64,000 nt of DNA from Galeruca laticollis (GCA_963921935.1 OY998182.1:37354028-37418027), one strand, 5' to 3'; positions 10,441-22,685 are shown, counted from the first letter of the stretch. Notes: a model not told the origin generated them from the letters alone. Translations and numbers: made by a program.

Positions 10441-11636
10441 TTAATTGGTATTAGAACTACGAAAATTAATGTTAATGCTGCCGACACTAGTATTATGCAC
10501 ATAAGAAAAGTTTATTCCAGGTATATAATTCAAAGCATTATTATTTCTGTTTTCTGTTGCGTTAGCTATGTTTAACAACACTACTTTTTCGTTGACATAT
10601 ATGTTAGGAATATCAACATTGTCAGCAACAGCAGTCTGATCAAATGCACTTGTTGAAGGAATTTCACTCGCGCTATTTTCCGTTAATGCATCTTGACTTT
10701 GCTGTATCTTTTTGGCAATTTTTCTTTTATTTTCTAATGATTCGGCTATATAGCCCTCCGCTACTGTAGAAAACCATCCGCCGTGTCTTTTAAGGTCTTC
10801 TATGCCACTTCCAGCATCAACCAACAAAGTTGCTGATGTTCTCCTCAAGGCATGGCGCGTATATTCCGCTGCATTTTGTAAATGAAGAAAACCAGCTATT
10901 TTAGCAGGTATATTTCCGAAGGTATGAATTCCTACAGCCTGAGTACTGCATTTACCTTGTCTATATGAAACAAATAAACGGCGGTGTGGTGTATGAGCAG
11001 GGCGAAGTGCTAGGTATTTTCTATATAAGGAAATATTTCCGGGTACGCCAACATCGTCCAAAATTAAAAATCGTCTTCGTTTGTGAGTTTTCGAATCTGG
11101 AATGTTCACAATGAGAGTATCATTCTTGTCTTCAATGTCATCTAGAGTCATCTTCGTCAACTCATCGCAGCGGCATGCACCGGCTAGTCCAAATATTAAT
11201 ACAACCTGAAAATATACGCCGCCAATTTAGATTATTTTATAATTTATTTATTAAAACTACTTACTTTTAACAATAGGAAGTCGTGATCGGGAGCTTTTCG
11301 AAGAAACTCGTTTATCTCATTTCTTGAATATACTCGGGACTTTTTTGCTTCATATCCTACCGATTTTCTTTTCAGATATGATTTTAACTTTAAATAATTT
11401 GCGATATTGATGTTTTCTTTAATTAACAGCACGGCTCTAAGCATTGAATAAGTACTCCAGAGGCTTGAAGACTTGTAAATTTTACTTTCTTCAGCAAAAA
11501 AAGCCAGTATCACTTTTTCCGTAACTTGATTAACTTTTTTGTTATTACACCAGCTTGTGAACTTCGCATATTATTTCTCATATCTTTCTTTGGACTTATC
11601 CGGAAGCAATTCTTCCACTGCAGCAGCAACAGCTTC
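10441..11636 (-). pseudogene. Crypton-like tyrosine recombinase, two exons
   Basis: Minus-strand gene for a phage-integrase-fold DNA recombinase. Exon 1 (11265-11636) encodes the core-binding domain (SLWSTYSMLRAVLLIKENIN, KSVGYEAKKSRVYSRNEINE). A 59-bp intron at 11206-11264 has GTAAGT and CAG ends. Exon 2 (10441-11205) encodes the catalytic domain: first Arg in GLAGACRCDELTKM, then YTRHALRRTSAT (H-x-x-R), RHGGW and the likely nucleophile Tyr in AEGYIAES. So the R, HxxR, H and Y positions are all present. One in-frame stop sits near the N-terminus (ERYEK-stop-YAKF) and no start codon is clear upstream. Similar solo recombinases in insects are attributed to Crypton elements; that class is my inference. 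Confidence 0.75.
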
Positions 11637-11834
11637 TTAAATTATTCCAGTGCGAAGAGTGTTTTCCATATTATAAAGCACTTTACAACACAAATTGTGA
11701 CACTTTTTTGATTTGTTGTTGATTCATTGTCATGGATATTAACTTCTCATACGACTCTGATGTTGATATATTTTTTCAGTTTAAATCTATTTTTAGTTTT
11801 GAAAAAGGATTAAAGAAAAATATAATACATCACT

Positions 11835-11936
11835 GAAAGTGTCTCTGCTTGACTCGGAGGCTTTAAAGAGATACTCGGATGCTACGCATCCTCGTACTCT
11901 TCAATAGGCCTCCTCTTCTGCAAAGTTTCACTTTCA
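11835..11936. repeat. Hairpin-forming inverted repeat beside the recombinase
   Basis: GGAGGCTTTAAAGAG...CTCGGATGC and GCATCCTCG...CTCTTCAATAGGCCTCC are imperfect reverse complements (11856-11913) inside outer GAAAGT...ACTTTC words. It may mark the end of the recombinase element, since a shorter GAAAGTGTCACTTT palindrome lies on its other side at 10268-10282. Confidence 0.5.
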
Positions 11937-13936
11937 TGACTTGTAATGTAATATACTATTACCAAAATAAAAAAAACTGAGCCGGTTTAGTACCTTCGCA
12001 AACTGTGTATTTGAAAATATAGATGTTTACAGAGATATACAGAGCAACAAAAAAAAATAATACATATTTTTCAGTTTTTGTAGTTGGCAAATTCAAAGCT
12101 AATCAACAAAATATCCATTCTACAATAGATTCCCTTGATTTTAATTCAAATAACATTTACACAATGTATAACGTGTTGTTTGCACTTTTCTGAACTTGAT
12201 GGCTTGGCAGACTGAAAAGTATGCGGTTAAAAATAGAAACTGTGTCCTGAATCTCCATTTTCAATTGCTAAATTCTTGGTTAATATTTTCGATTATTTCA
12301 GATGAAAATTTTAAAATGAGTAAAAAAATCAACTAATACATACAGTGTCTTCGTTTTAAAAATGATGATTTAAATTCGTCCTATCGTAATCCTGAATAAT
12401 TCTAAATTTTCTTTAACGGTAATTGATTTTCGCGCTTTTAAGAACACTTTTCCAAATGTAAAACTCATTTATTAAAAGTTTTTACGAAATGAGTTAATTC
12501 GGAAACGGGAAAGGCAAATGAAGTGGAGAAGAACCAACAATGGGAACCAATTCATTAGAAAATTAAGTCTTGAAAACTAGAGAGAGAGAAAAAAACCGGA
12601 AAGCTTCTGACGTCTATTGAATTCAGTGATAACGATAATCCTGAAAATTACGTTACATTCGTTTAATTTTTTAAATTTATTCCAAATATTTAGTAGTACT
12701 TCAGGTGGCTTTATCTTGTAATGATAAAAATTATTTCGCGCGAGAAATGGCCAAGACAATAGGTATTTCGTGTGTTAATAGGTGCTACACCTGAATGGCA
12801 AGAGGGACACGTTCATCATGTAGCTGTACATAAGGCAGTTCTGATTGATTGTTCAACTAGTCTATAAAGTGTTAAATTAATTGTACCCGAAAGAAGCCTT
12901 TTGGTAGCTGTTTTGCCGATCACGAGGCGTGGATTTAGCTACTTGAATACTACTATAACACAGTGGTTCACAAAGTTATATTTTAGGAGACTTATTGGGC
13001 TTTATCTGTGGATGACCGGTTTTTCACGAAATATTAAAGGATTTAAAATTTAAAGGCTGCTCGTTAACAACGATTGGCATAAGAACTCATCAAGCTAGAG
13101 GTTTTTTTTTATTGATTGCTTGTCCATGGAGTTTTCTTCTATGTTTGGGTTTGCATATAAGGCTTTTCGTAACCTTTCCACTCTACTGAACCTTTACCAG
13201 GAGGGCTGCGTCTCGGGAAACAGTATCATCGAAGGATTTGATTACTGTACAGCACCGTAATTATCTGAAAATTCTTCTTTCTTTTCTTCATTATTTTTTT
13301 GCCATATTCTACTTCATATTTAATATTGTAAAAACTCTTTCTTTCCTTTTTTTACCATAACTATTTAATTATTTGACTGCTTCATAGATTTTTTTCCTTA
13401 CTTTTTGCTTTTCGTATTTAATTTGCTAATATTTTTTGTTGAATATATTAATTTGAGAAACCGGTTTGCGACCATTTTGTATTTATAATTTGTTGTCCAA
13501 TTCTGGACTATAATATTCGTATTATTGATTCAACATATATTATATTGCGTATATACCAACGGTACGTACCTTGGCGCAGTTACATTCTTTCACAATACAA
13601 CGTAGCAAGAAATATGATACTTTTATTAAACCTATAAATTGTAGAACGCCATATTTTTGCAGTCAGTTCTTTTGTTGCTCTTTAGTAATGAAACAAAAAA
13701 TTTAAAAACAAGTTTATCGTTTTCGAACTTTTAACTGCGCTATAAATATATGTAATATTTTACTTTTCTTTTTTTTATCATATATTTTTTTGAGCCAAGT
13801 GTAATACTTCCAATATTTGACACATTATATTTGTAACTCTTACAAATAATTGTACATTAACTATTTCGTCTGTTTTCGAACTATAAACTTTGGAAAGTAC
13901 ACTAACCTCCGCCTGTACCGATATACGTCTTCCTCA
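11937..13936. other. Two-kilobase AT-rich stretch, nothing recognised
   Basis: Only short ORFs without family motifs. I see no RNA gene, repeat array or mobile-element motif. Confidence 0.4.
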
Positions 13937-14294
13937 GTGGCGTGAACTTTTCTTGCGGGGTCAAAGCATTGTTACATTTTCCTGAACTATTTTTTGGTCG
14001 TGGGAAATATTTATAAAATGAAGAAAATACTTCAATGAAAACAAAAGGAATTTTTTTTCAATAAAGGAAATCGTAAAACTCGTAACACCGAAAAACAATA
14101 TTAGAACTTCGTCATTTCCAGATGTTTCATCATCAATTTCACTATAACCGACATTGATAATAATATCGATAACTTTATCAACCATACCGTATTATCTACA
14201 TTCCACTTTTTCTTTTCTTCGTTTTGAACAGGAGCAATACACTTGCTTCAATTTTCTGCTGTCACTCGTTCCAATGATTTCTTAAGAAAGCGTT

Positions 14295-14306
14295 CCACAT
14301 CGACTA
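14295..14306. repeat. Target-site duplication of the LINE (left)
   Basis: CCACATCGACTA recurs at 17028-17039; the preceding T also matches, so the duplication is 12 or 13 bp. Confidence 0.85.
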
Positions 14307-17027
14307 TCTGTATCTGTAAAAGTTGGAAGGGTGGGTTGACCCCACAGCACTTAGGCCACAATTGGTCCATTGTGCATCCTTCTGAGGTTCAAAACTTCAT
14401 TCTAGCTCGTCATCCAGCCTACTTCTCTGAAGTAGGCGATAACGTCGCCTGAATTAAGTTCCCTCATACTGGCGTATGTTAGCCTGTGCTCGCCGAATAC
14501 ATGAAACCTAAGATAAGAGAGTGTCTGACATTCACAAAGAATGTGCTCGACAGTTTCATCTTCTTGCTCACATCCTCTACAAAGTGGGGTGTCAGAGAGA
14601 CCCAGTCTGTGGAGGTGTTTTCGTAGGTGGCAGTGACCAGTCAGAGTACCCGTGGCTGTTCGTAGGTTCCGCCTGTTCATAGTCACGTATTTTTTGGCTA
14701 CTTTGCTGTCCGGATATTGTAGCAGTTCCTTGGCAAGCCTGCAGCCTTCTGCGTCGTCCCATCTATCCTTAAACTTATTAAGGAAGTGTTCCTTTAATAG
14801 GTCGGCCGTCGCTGACGCCGATAGACCAATGAAAGTGCCAGGTCCCAAAAGCTTTTGGGAGGCTGCCTTCCTGGCTAGCGAGTCTGCAATACGGTTTCCT
14901 TTCGATTTCTCCGTGTTGTTGTTACAGGCTTCGATTAAGGCCATGTGACATTCTAGTACTAGGCCTGATGTAATACGTGGTCTGTTCAGGGCTAGTAGTG
15001 TTTGTCTACTGTCCGTAAGGATGTATATGTTATTTCCTTTTGGTAATCTCTTTTGCAGCGATGCAGATAGCAGTGCGCTCTGTTTGAGCAACACTTGCAT
15101 TGCAGCCCATTGCCCATTTTATGTTTAGATTCAGGGGTCTGGAGAAAATTCCACATCCTGAGCCCACATTTGATTTAGACCCATCTGTGAAGATGCGGAT
15201 TGCGTCTTCTTCCATTGGGTCTTGTTCGTTGTTTTCAAACATTACCTTGTAGGGCCTGTAGAAGGCATATCGCGGTGGAATCGAGGAGTCTGTATTGGCC
15301 TGCAGCAGTGGTACCTCCCTGAGGGCCTCATGCCACAAGTTACGTCTCAGTTAACCAGATCCTACATCAGGTTGTATACCGGTAGAGCGTAGACGTGTCA
15401 TGGTCATCAAAACAACCTCCTTGATGTATATGTCAAGGGGAGTGAGACTGAGGATTACCTCCATAGCTCTTGTTGGTGTGGTTCTCATGCCTCCTGTACT
15501 GTTGAGGCATGCTGTTCTTTGGATTTGATCCAGTTTACGGACGACTGTCAGCTGGTTTGCTTTAGCTCCCCAGGCAATTCCGCCGTACGTTAGCATAGGT
15601 CTGATGATGGCAGTGTAGATCCAGGCAGCAACCCTAGGTGACATTCCCCAGGTGCGGCCGATGGTTCTACGACACAGCTCATAAGAAATATATGCTTTTT
15701 TAACTCTGTTTTCTAAGTGAGAGTTCCACGTTAACTTACTGTCAAAGGTGACCCCTAAATATTTCACCTCTGAAGAGAAATTAAGTTTGGTATCTAGGAG
15801 CTTTGGGGCTTGGTGTTTTGCAAGCTTCCTTTTTTTCGTGAAAAGAACCATCTCCGTCTTTTTTGGATTTATTGACAGCGAATGGTCTCTGTACCATTGT
15901 TCTATGATATTGAGGGCCTCTTGCATTAAAGAGCAGAGTGTCTCCTCGAATCTTCCTGTTAGCAGAATCACTAAGTTATCTGCGTATACTATTGTGTAGA
16001 AGTTGCTTTCGTTGATGTGGCTGACCAAGGAGTCTAAGACCATGTTCCACAGTAGTGGCGAGAGCACCCCTCCCTGTGGACAACCTTTTACAACCAAGCC
16101 TCTGATGGTTACATCCAGCCATTTATGGTTTGGGGGATATTTTTGTTGGAAAGTGCATTTGTTATTTTAAGAAAAGTGGTACTATCAAATGCTCCTTCTA
16201 TGTCTATGAATACACCCGGGGTGGACTACTTATTTTCCAACGATCTCTCAATGCGGCCCGCTACGAGATGAAGAGTCGAATCGGTGGATTTCCCTGGAGT
16301 GTATGCATGTTGATTTGGATGCAGTGGATTTCGTGTTATCACCACATCTCTTATGTATCGTTCGCACAGTCTTCATTGAAAACGATGTGAGGCTAATGGG
16401 TCGATATGCTTTTGGGATGGAATGGTCCATTCTTCCTGGTTTTGGTATGAACACGACTTTGACTTCTCTCCAACCTTTTGGAATATACCTCAGTGCCAGT
16501 GAGGATCTGAGGATTCCTACCAGGTGCGGCATTAGGTCATCCAGGCCCCGCTGAAGTAGGGCTGGATAAATGCCGTCTGTTCCCGGGGATTTAAAGGGGG
16601 AGAAGCCTGAGATGGCCCACCTCAGTCTGTCCGAGTCGACGATCTGTCGTGATATACGCCAGTCGTCGTTCGTCGGGTGATTTTGGAGTCCGGGAAGTGA
16701 GTTGACATCAATAATTGAAGGCTTTCCTTTAGGTTGGCTGTTTTTGTGCTATCCTCTCTGGTTAGTATACCGATATGACGGTGGGGATCTTTTGAGAGGG
16801 CTTTTTGGAGTCTAGCTGCTTGGAGGAAATCCTCGATTTCCTCGCAATAGATTCTCCATGCTTCTCTTTGTTTTTGTCTGATGACTTTTTTATACTCCTT
16901 GAGGTGAGACTTGTATAAGTTGCAATCCTCATCGAGTCTGGTTCTTTTAGCCTTATTAAAGGATTTCCTCGCCGTCCCCCTGAACTGGTCAATATCATGG
17001 CACCACCACGGAGTGGAGGATCCACAT
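14307..17027 (-). mobile_element. R1/LOA/I-group non-LTR retrotransposon, 5' truncated
   Basis: Flanked by the perfect 12-13 bp duplication and oriented on the minus strand. It begins just before the fingers of the reverse transcriptase (5' truncation near 17027) and ends at 14307 with a short repeated tail, ACAGAT ACAGA on the minus strand, instead of poly(A). Domain order is RT, RNase H, then a Cys-rich motif, which fits LOA or I-group elements. Removing it restores the mariner coding sequence KLVDV. Confidence 0.85.
14402..17027 (-). pseudogene. LINE pol: RT, RNase H and CCHC-like tail, broken
   Basis: From 17027 downward: PWWCHDIDQFRGTARKSFNK; SPFKSPGTDGIYPALLQ; WREVKVVFIPKPGR and KAYRPISLTSF; GCPQGGVLSPLLWNMVLDSL; then IVYADNLVILL, where the catalytic YADD is YADN. 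The thumb reads KYLGVTFDSKLTW and RPMLTYGGIAWG. RNase H starts in another frame at IRIFTDGSKSNVGSG (Asp), QTERTAICIAAKE (Glu) and ILTDSRQTLLAL (Asp). The C-terminus has LCRGCEQEDETVEHILCECQ, a CCHC-type motif. Frame changes occur near 16.1-16.25, 15.34 and 15.05-15.1 kb. The Asp-to-Asn change alone should abolish polymerisation. Confidence 0.85.
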
Positions 17028-17039
17028 CCACATCGACTA
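17028..17039. repeat. Target-site duplication of the LINE (right)
   Basis: CCACATCGACTA, identical to 14295-14306. Confidence 0.85.
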
Positions 17040-17384
17040 ACTTAAACTTTCGATTTTCCCGTAACACATCTCCTTTAATTTGTGCCCAAATTAATTCAAT
17101 TGGATTCAACTCAAAATGATACGGGGGTAACCTTAATACAGTAATTTCATGGCTCATTGCTAATTCGTCAAGTTACTTATATTTATAGGCATGCATCTTC
17201 ACAATTTGAAGCAATTCGTTCTTTAAACTGCTTTTTTCGTAAGCGATGCTTTTATCCCCTACCCATTCATGAATGTGAGTTTTTCTCCTTGCCTGTTGTA
17301 GCGTTTTTTCCCAGTGTCAACTATGGTGAGGAGCATTATCCACAACGACAACAGATCCTGGTTCCAAATTTTCAGGAATGCGTT

Positions 17385-17720
17385 TGATTGATTTTCAACA
17401 GTCAGAGAGGTATATTTGCTTATTTATATCTCAGAAATAATTTCCATAGGTCGTAAAATAAAATCCAATGTAATTTCTAAAGACAACTGTATTCTGAAAT
17501 CTTTTTCGAAGGACCAGTGTGTTTTTAATCCACAAATAACAAATTATTACAATAATTGGAATAGTAATCTTTTTAATTGGCGCACATAATACAGACTGGA
17601 CAATCTTTCAACAAACTCAGATAAACAAACTTCACTTTTTTCTTTACTGCTTGATTAATAAGAATAAAATTGAAAGGAATAATTGTAAAAAATATTAAAT
17701 GTTTGAACTAATTTCAAACA
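17385..17720 (-). mobile_element. BEL/Pao solo LTR inside mariner A
   Basis: A 336-bp segment, on the minus strand starting TGTTTGAAATTAGTTCAAAC and ending AATCAATCA (TG...CA ends), flanked by the 5-bp duplication GCGTT (17380-17384 and 17721-17725). It is clearly the same sequence as the 3' LTR at 52057-52399 that follows BEL coding sequence, which identifies it. Deleting it joins VYEKWFE to RIPENLEPG in frame. A solo LTR arises by recombination between the two LTRs of a full element. Confidence 0.88.
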
Positions 17721-18000
17721 GCGTTCAAACCACTTCTCGTACACCTCAGCGTTCATCTCTTTATGGTAGTCTCCCGTTTTCTTGGACTTAAATATTAATT
17801 CAACATTTAACACAAATGCGCTATCATTTCATACATGTGTGATTATCAGTCGACGGCCTTTTTCAGACGGAATTTTTAATCCGGTTGACCAGCTGCTTGC
17901 CGTGAATTTTTCACATTTCCATGTTGTCACACTATTTTCACCAGCACTTTCTTTAATGTTGGTACTCCATTTTTCATAAAAAACGTATAGACAATCCTTC

Positions 18001-18865
18001 GTATATCATATTTCACATCTTCGTCGACTTCTATTTTTGTCCGACCGCTCTTCCTTTTTGGTGCCTGTACTTCTCCATGTACTTTCTATCAGATCCAAAG
18101 GTGGATGGAAACACAACCTAACAGCTTGTCAGTTTAGATCATCTTACAAGAGTTTATTAATCAGATCAGAAGTTAGAAGTGAAGGCATTGGTAATTTGGA
18201 ACAAATTTACAAACACCCTGATAAGTTAATCATATCCTTCAAATGATGTTATACGCATTTTTAAAATTTCTGGAAGTGTTTCAAGGAATCTTGAACAAAA
18301 TCTGCATAGGAAAAGTCCATTGAATTGTCAACTAACGCAGTTATGAACAAAGCTTTAACTATGCATTTATCCGAAGGATTGAATAAGCATGTGTTGGAAA
18401 ATTATATTAATCACATTTACTTTTTAATAGCTATATGCACAAAATACCTAAAAATCAGAATACACTTTATTGTTTAGAAGGAAACTGAAATTAAGACGCC
18501 ATTAAGAAACCATTCAACTAAAATGATTTTGTTCTCCGGACAATAGGGGATGAGAATTTCATGTATTCATACTTTCCTATTTTTAGTTTAATTTTTATTT
18601 GTAATATATATATATTTTTTTTGTTGTGGTTTTAAAAATGTGTATAGTCTATTTCTTAATGTCTGACAGCACAGTACCATCATTTAATATTCAAATAGAA
18701 AATTAACTCTTACAGAGTGATCCTAAGAATTTTACAAGTAAATACTAAAATTCTAATGGAAAACAAGTAGGTGTCTGTATTGGTTATCTGTACATCCCTG
18801 TTTCAGCTCAAAATACAATATGGTAATAAAACTGAACAATCCCAGCAAAAGGATAAACAGTGCGG
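18001..18865. other. AT-rich spacer between mariner copies
   Basis: Degenerate sequence upstream of mariner A (possibly its decayed 5' part) with no readable motif. Confidence 0.35.
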
Positions 18866-21160
18866 CAGTGGCGGAGATTACGATATTAGTTCATTTTGCT
18901 TATTTAATTAGATTCGGTCAACATTACAGTTGAAATAAAATTCATTCGTTTAGGCCTATTAATAAGTTACATTTTCATTTTTATTAAATTAAATTAATTA
19001 AAGAAAATATAGTTTAATTCTCATAATTCAAATTTATTGACAATGAATTAATGTATATTAAGTAAAGTAAACATACCATTATAGGAAATATAAAATTCAA
19101 TCTATAGTATCATCCTCTTCGCTGACCATACAAAAATCATCCGAAGACTCGTCGAGAGAGGTCACTATCGGTTCTATAGTTTGTTCTATGAGGTTATCTA
19201 AAACTCACATTTTCTCTTCCTCTTTAATTACATGATTCACAGGATCTCTCCAGTTCTCTTCAGTTATTGTTGTCAATGAGTACTTCATGAGTTCACGAAC
19301 ATCTTTCATTTTAAATTTTTTATTATGTCTAGCTACATAACCTTTCAATTGGGCCCATATTAACTCTATCGCATTCAATTCACAATGATATGGCGGCAAA
19401 CGAAGCACTGTTATCCCACGATTCTTGGCTATTTAATCAATAACAAACTTTTTAAATTGTAGCTTGTGATCTGAAACAACCTTTAAAAGTTATTTTTTCA
19501 ACATATCATCTTCAAATGGTATATCTTTTACGATTAACCAGTTTCTAATATCAGATTTTCTCCATGAGGTAGATGGAATATTTTCTGTTAATCTCGAATG
19601 ATAAGTAGCATTATCCATAACGTACAGCATTATTTGGAATTAATTCGACCATTTGTGTAAAATACTCTTCAAAAACATCTGCAGTCATTTCTTCATGATA
19701 GTCTTTGGTTGATGTTGACTGAAACTCCAGTAAACCACCTTCAACGAACTCTTGATTGCATCCAATATGCGTTATTATTAGTCGGCGACCTTACCGATAG
19801 GAGTTTTCAGTCCAGTAGATAAACCTTCTATGAAAGCTTGACGACTGGTTTGAATACTTTTGTCCTGCCATATTTTTTTCACTGAATGTCCTTCATTGAG
19901 CCATGTCTCATCTAGGTAATAGATTTGTCTTCCCTCCTGTCTGTATTTTCGGATATCTCGTAAATACTGGCGTCTCCAACATATTATTTCTTCGTTGTCG
20001 ATTAGCACTGATTTGCGACTTTGCTTCTCCCAAGTAAAATATAATTTGTGTAATATTTTCCACAAAGTTTTTCGCTGTATGTCAGGCAAATTCTCGTCCT
20101 CCTTCACCATTCTTAGAATTCTGTCAAGGGTTGGGATCTCCTTTTTAAAATATAATTCAAGTAGTTTTCGTCTTATTGTATTTTGCATATGTTCATCAAG
20201 GTCAAATGGTTTTCTCCCAGTTGCCTTTTTAGGTGGAGATATATTTCCATTTTTCCTCTCTCTTAGAAGCCTGTAAATAGTAGATTCACTAACTCCTGTC
20301 ATATTGGAACATGTCGAAACTATATTTCTAACAGTAGCAGCCGGCATTTGATATACAATAGCATCATGCACATTTAACACTACAGTCTTCGTTTGTAAGG
20401 TAATCACGCTCTTACACTTTACCGGGGTAAAACTTGAAGACATTTTTCACAACACAGTTAACACTTATGGAACATAAGCGACTCTAAGCAAAACAAATTA
20501 TACAAATTTGGGCGAGACCAAGTTTCACCGTATATACCTGCAAAATTTCTAAGTAGTCATTGAGACAATCCCTAGTAGGACCCTATTGTAATGTTTCTTG
20601 GAAATGTTATTATCAACATTTCGAAAATCAGAAAGTAATTATCTGGAGAATGAATTGATAAATGGTTTGTTAATATGTCTCCCAAGAATTGACCTGCTTC
20701 AAATTCTCAAGTTAATTAATGAAATATTCAGTCAGAATAGTTGCGTTACAAGATTATTTCAAAAATAATTTACTGTTTTAACTGTATGTACTCTACAAAT
20801 GTATGAAGGTCAGTTAGTTGTTTTAACTAACCGAATTTACATTTATATTACCTTTATATATCAGATCGGGTATAAAATTAAATAGTAAATAAATTCCTTA
20901 GATGAACTGTGACGCTTATGCTTTATTACCTGACTAGCATCTGTGACCTTTTCGCGTGCTGTCAGTCAATAAGAAACAGACTATAAATTTATTTCTTGAT
21001 AGTCTGTATCTAATCAGAAATATTTTATTTAGATACTTAACAATATTTAATAGATTTTAGATAATAAAATCCAACTCCAACAAATAAAATATTTGAAAGG
21101 TCCTATCACTTTTATTTCCATTGCAATTTCGTTTCTGTTCACATTATTGTTCCGCCACTG
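18866..21160 (-). mobile_element. Tc1/mariner-IS630 element B
   Basis: Contains the transposase at 19204-20443. CAGTGGCGGA at 18866 and its complement TCCGCCACTG ending at 21160 may be the terminal inverted repeats, but similarity fades after ten bases and no TA duplication is evident, so the ends are tentative. Confidence 0.5.
19204..20443 (-). pseudogene. Mariner-type transposase B, broken
   Basis: From Met at 20443: helix-turn-helix region (IVSTCSNMTGVSESTIYRLL), an AT-hook-like KKATGRKP, then the catalytic core. The first Asp is in QIYYLDETWLNEGHSVKKIW. After LKTPIGK a frame change near 19785 leads to RLIITHIGCNQEFVEGG and FQSTSTKDYHEEMTADVFEE. The second Asp reads in another frame as VMDNATYHSR, followed by a stop after MLKK. 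The Glu is in LRLPPYHCELNAIELIWAQL. The protein ends near 19204. All three catalytic residues survive but at least two frame changes and two stops separate them. It belongs to a different family from copies A, C and D (CELNAIEL versus FELNPIEL). Confidence 0.82.
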
Positions 21161-21992
21161 GTGTGACCGTTCAATCGGTTTTGTCCGAACTTTGTTACTC
21201 GTCCATTCGTCTTTCCTTGTATAAGGAATGAGCAAAAGCGAGACAGGCGTCTTAAACATTAGAAATAGAAGTACAAAGTTTATTTCATAAAAATAGCTGT
21301 TTTCTATTTGACTCATAAATCGTAGCATTACATACATAACTGAATTTTGAGAAATTCAAGAATACATGTTAAAATTATTAGTTCTAGAGTTTTTTAAAGT
21401 ATTTCTGAATTATTCACAAAGATAAAGAAATTTTAGAATTAAATATGATAACAACGCTTTCATCTGTATGTTACTAGGTCGTTGCACTGATCAAACTTTT
21501 TGGTTATAGTTTAATGGTGATTACTGCATAAATGAGTAACGTTCAATGAGTCATAAAAGCTATACAACAACTAAGATAGCCCCCCCTAACAGGTTGAACA
21601 GATATTACTGGAAATAGGTAATATAAATCCCAGACAACTTAATTCATCTGCCATAAACAACGCATTTTAATACACGTTTTGTCAGTTTGACATCGGATAA
21701 ACTGCTAGTAGTGAGTTTGCAAGTGGATAAACTGCATGTTGATTCTCCATGGTAACGAGAGGTCAATTCTTACAGTAACGCTCAAATAAACGTGAGGCAA
21801 AAGTTTTTATTACAAAATATTGGTTTTTATTTCTTTTTATATTCTTCTCATCATTTTCCAACTGTATTTTTAGTAACAATTAAGCTACTATTTATGTATG
21901 TATTCAAAGTAATGTTGTGTTTTGGCGTGATTTAAGTAAAAATATAGTTGTTTTTCGATTTGAATTAAATGATTCATTAAATCGTCTTAGCA
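21161..21992. other. Spacer, nothing recognised
   Basis: AT-rich with isolated short ORFs. No motif or repeat was identified. Confidence 0.35.
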
Positions 21993-22214
21993 AATACCAT
22001 TTGAGCTTGTGTTTATTTCCGGAACTATCATTTTGACTAAACTCGAGCATTGTTGCTTATAGGTAATACGGCTCGAGCAAATAACAAAAGGTAAAATCAT
22101 TCCACCTTCGGTGTCGTGATTTTACCATGTTATGTGCTCTCTTCAATTATCAAGCAACAAAGCTTTCGTTCAAAATGAAAGTTAATTCGGATAAACACAA
22201 GCTCTTATAGTATT
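21993..22214. mobile_element. Small inverted-repeat element (MITE)
   Basis: The ends AATACCATTTGAGCTTGTGT (21993) and its imperfect complement (ACACAAGCTCTTATAGTATT) bound 222 bp; the inverted match continues inward (AACTATCATTTTGA versus TCAAAATGAAAGTT). The centre has a GGTAAAATCA...TGATTTTACC hairpin. It is non-coding. Confidence 0.6.
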
Positions 22215-22640
22215 ACCCCCATTAAATAAGGCAAGACACCCTCCCATGCTTAACGTTCGACCAAGAATTCAAGTTCCTTGTGTTTATGTATTGTTTATCA
22301 AAAAACGATATTTTTTTTAAATTGAGAATCCTCGATTTTTTTCTCGCTTACGATTCTGGTAGAAAGCGTATCTATTCACTGATTCAACCAAACATTTTTT
22401 TTCGTTATGAACATTAGTTCGAAGGTTGATGACCAGCCTTTGCAATGTTTATACTTTCTCTAGTTGTTACACTGAACTTTTCCATTTTTATTGTTGGTGT
22501 GAATAAGTACGTCATTGAAAGATACAGTTGGTCCGTTGGTTATTTTATGTTTGTATCGTTAGCTTTTATTTCAGGGGTAACATTCGTTTATAGTTGTTGC
22601 GCTTTCCAGTAACCTAAATTACATCCTTCCCTTCATCGGC
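22215..22640. other. Spacer, nothing recognised
   Basis: No coding motif, repeat array or RNA gene is visible. Confidence 0.3.
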
Positions 22641-22685
22641 GCTATGTGTGGACGTTTGTTGCCCCACTAATAATTATCATCATTT

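Larger units (their letters stand above)
13937..18000 (-). mobile_element. Tc1/mariner-IS630 element A, split by two insertions
   Basis: Minus-strand element in three pieces: 17726-~18000, 17028-17379 and 13937-14306. The gaps are a BEL solo LTR (17385-17720, TSD GCGTT) and an R1/LOA-like LINE (14307-17027, TSD CCACATCGACTA). CAGTGGCG at 13937 may be the terminal repeat because the same octamer bounds element B at 18866 and 21160, but no TA duplication is visible. Confidence 0.7.
13961..18000 (-). pseudogene. Mariner-type transposase A, interrupted
   Basis: DDE transposase of the IS630/Tc1/mariner group. From 18000 downward it reads STGLKIPSEKGRRLIITHVN, ELIFKSKKTGDYHKEMNAE and VYEKWFE; the solo LTR interrupts here. 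It resumes with IPENLEPGSVVVVDNAPHHS, holding the second catalytic Asp, then decays with several stops. LRLPPYHFELNPIELIWAQI contains the catalytic Glu and precedes the LINE insertion inside KFKLVDV. The C-terminus continues at 14306 to about 13961 (VDKVIDIIINVGYSEIDDET). The first catalytic segment is missing or too degenerate to see. A related copy at 52400-52923 has the same reading. Confidence 0.75.

Noticed and set aside
18866..21160. Definitive TIR assignment CAGTGGCG for the mariner copies
   Set aside because: Only 8-10 bases match and no TA duplication flanks them, so it is kept as tentative.
21047..21337. 96-codon minus-strand ORF
   Set aside because: It overlaps the probable mariner B terminal repeat and has no domain; likely chance.
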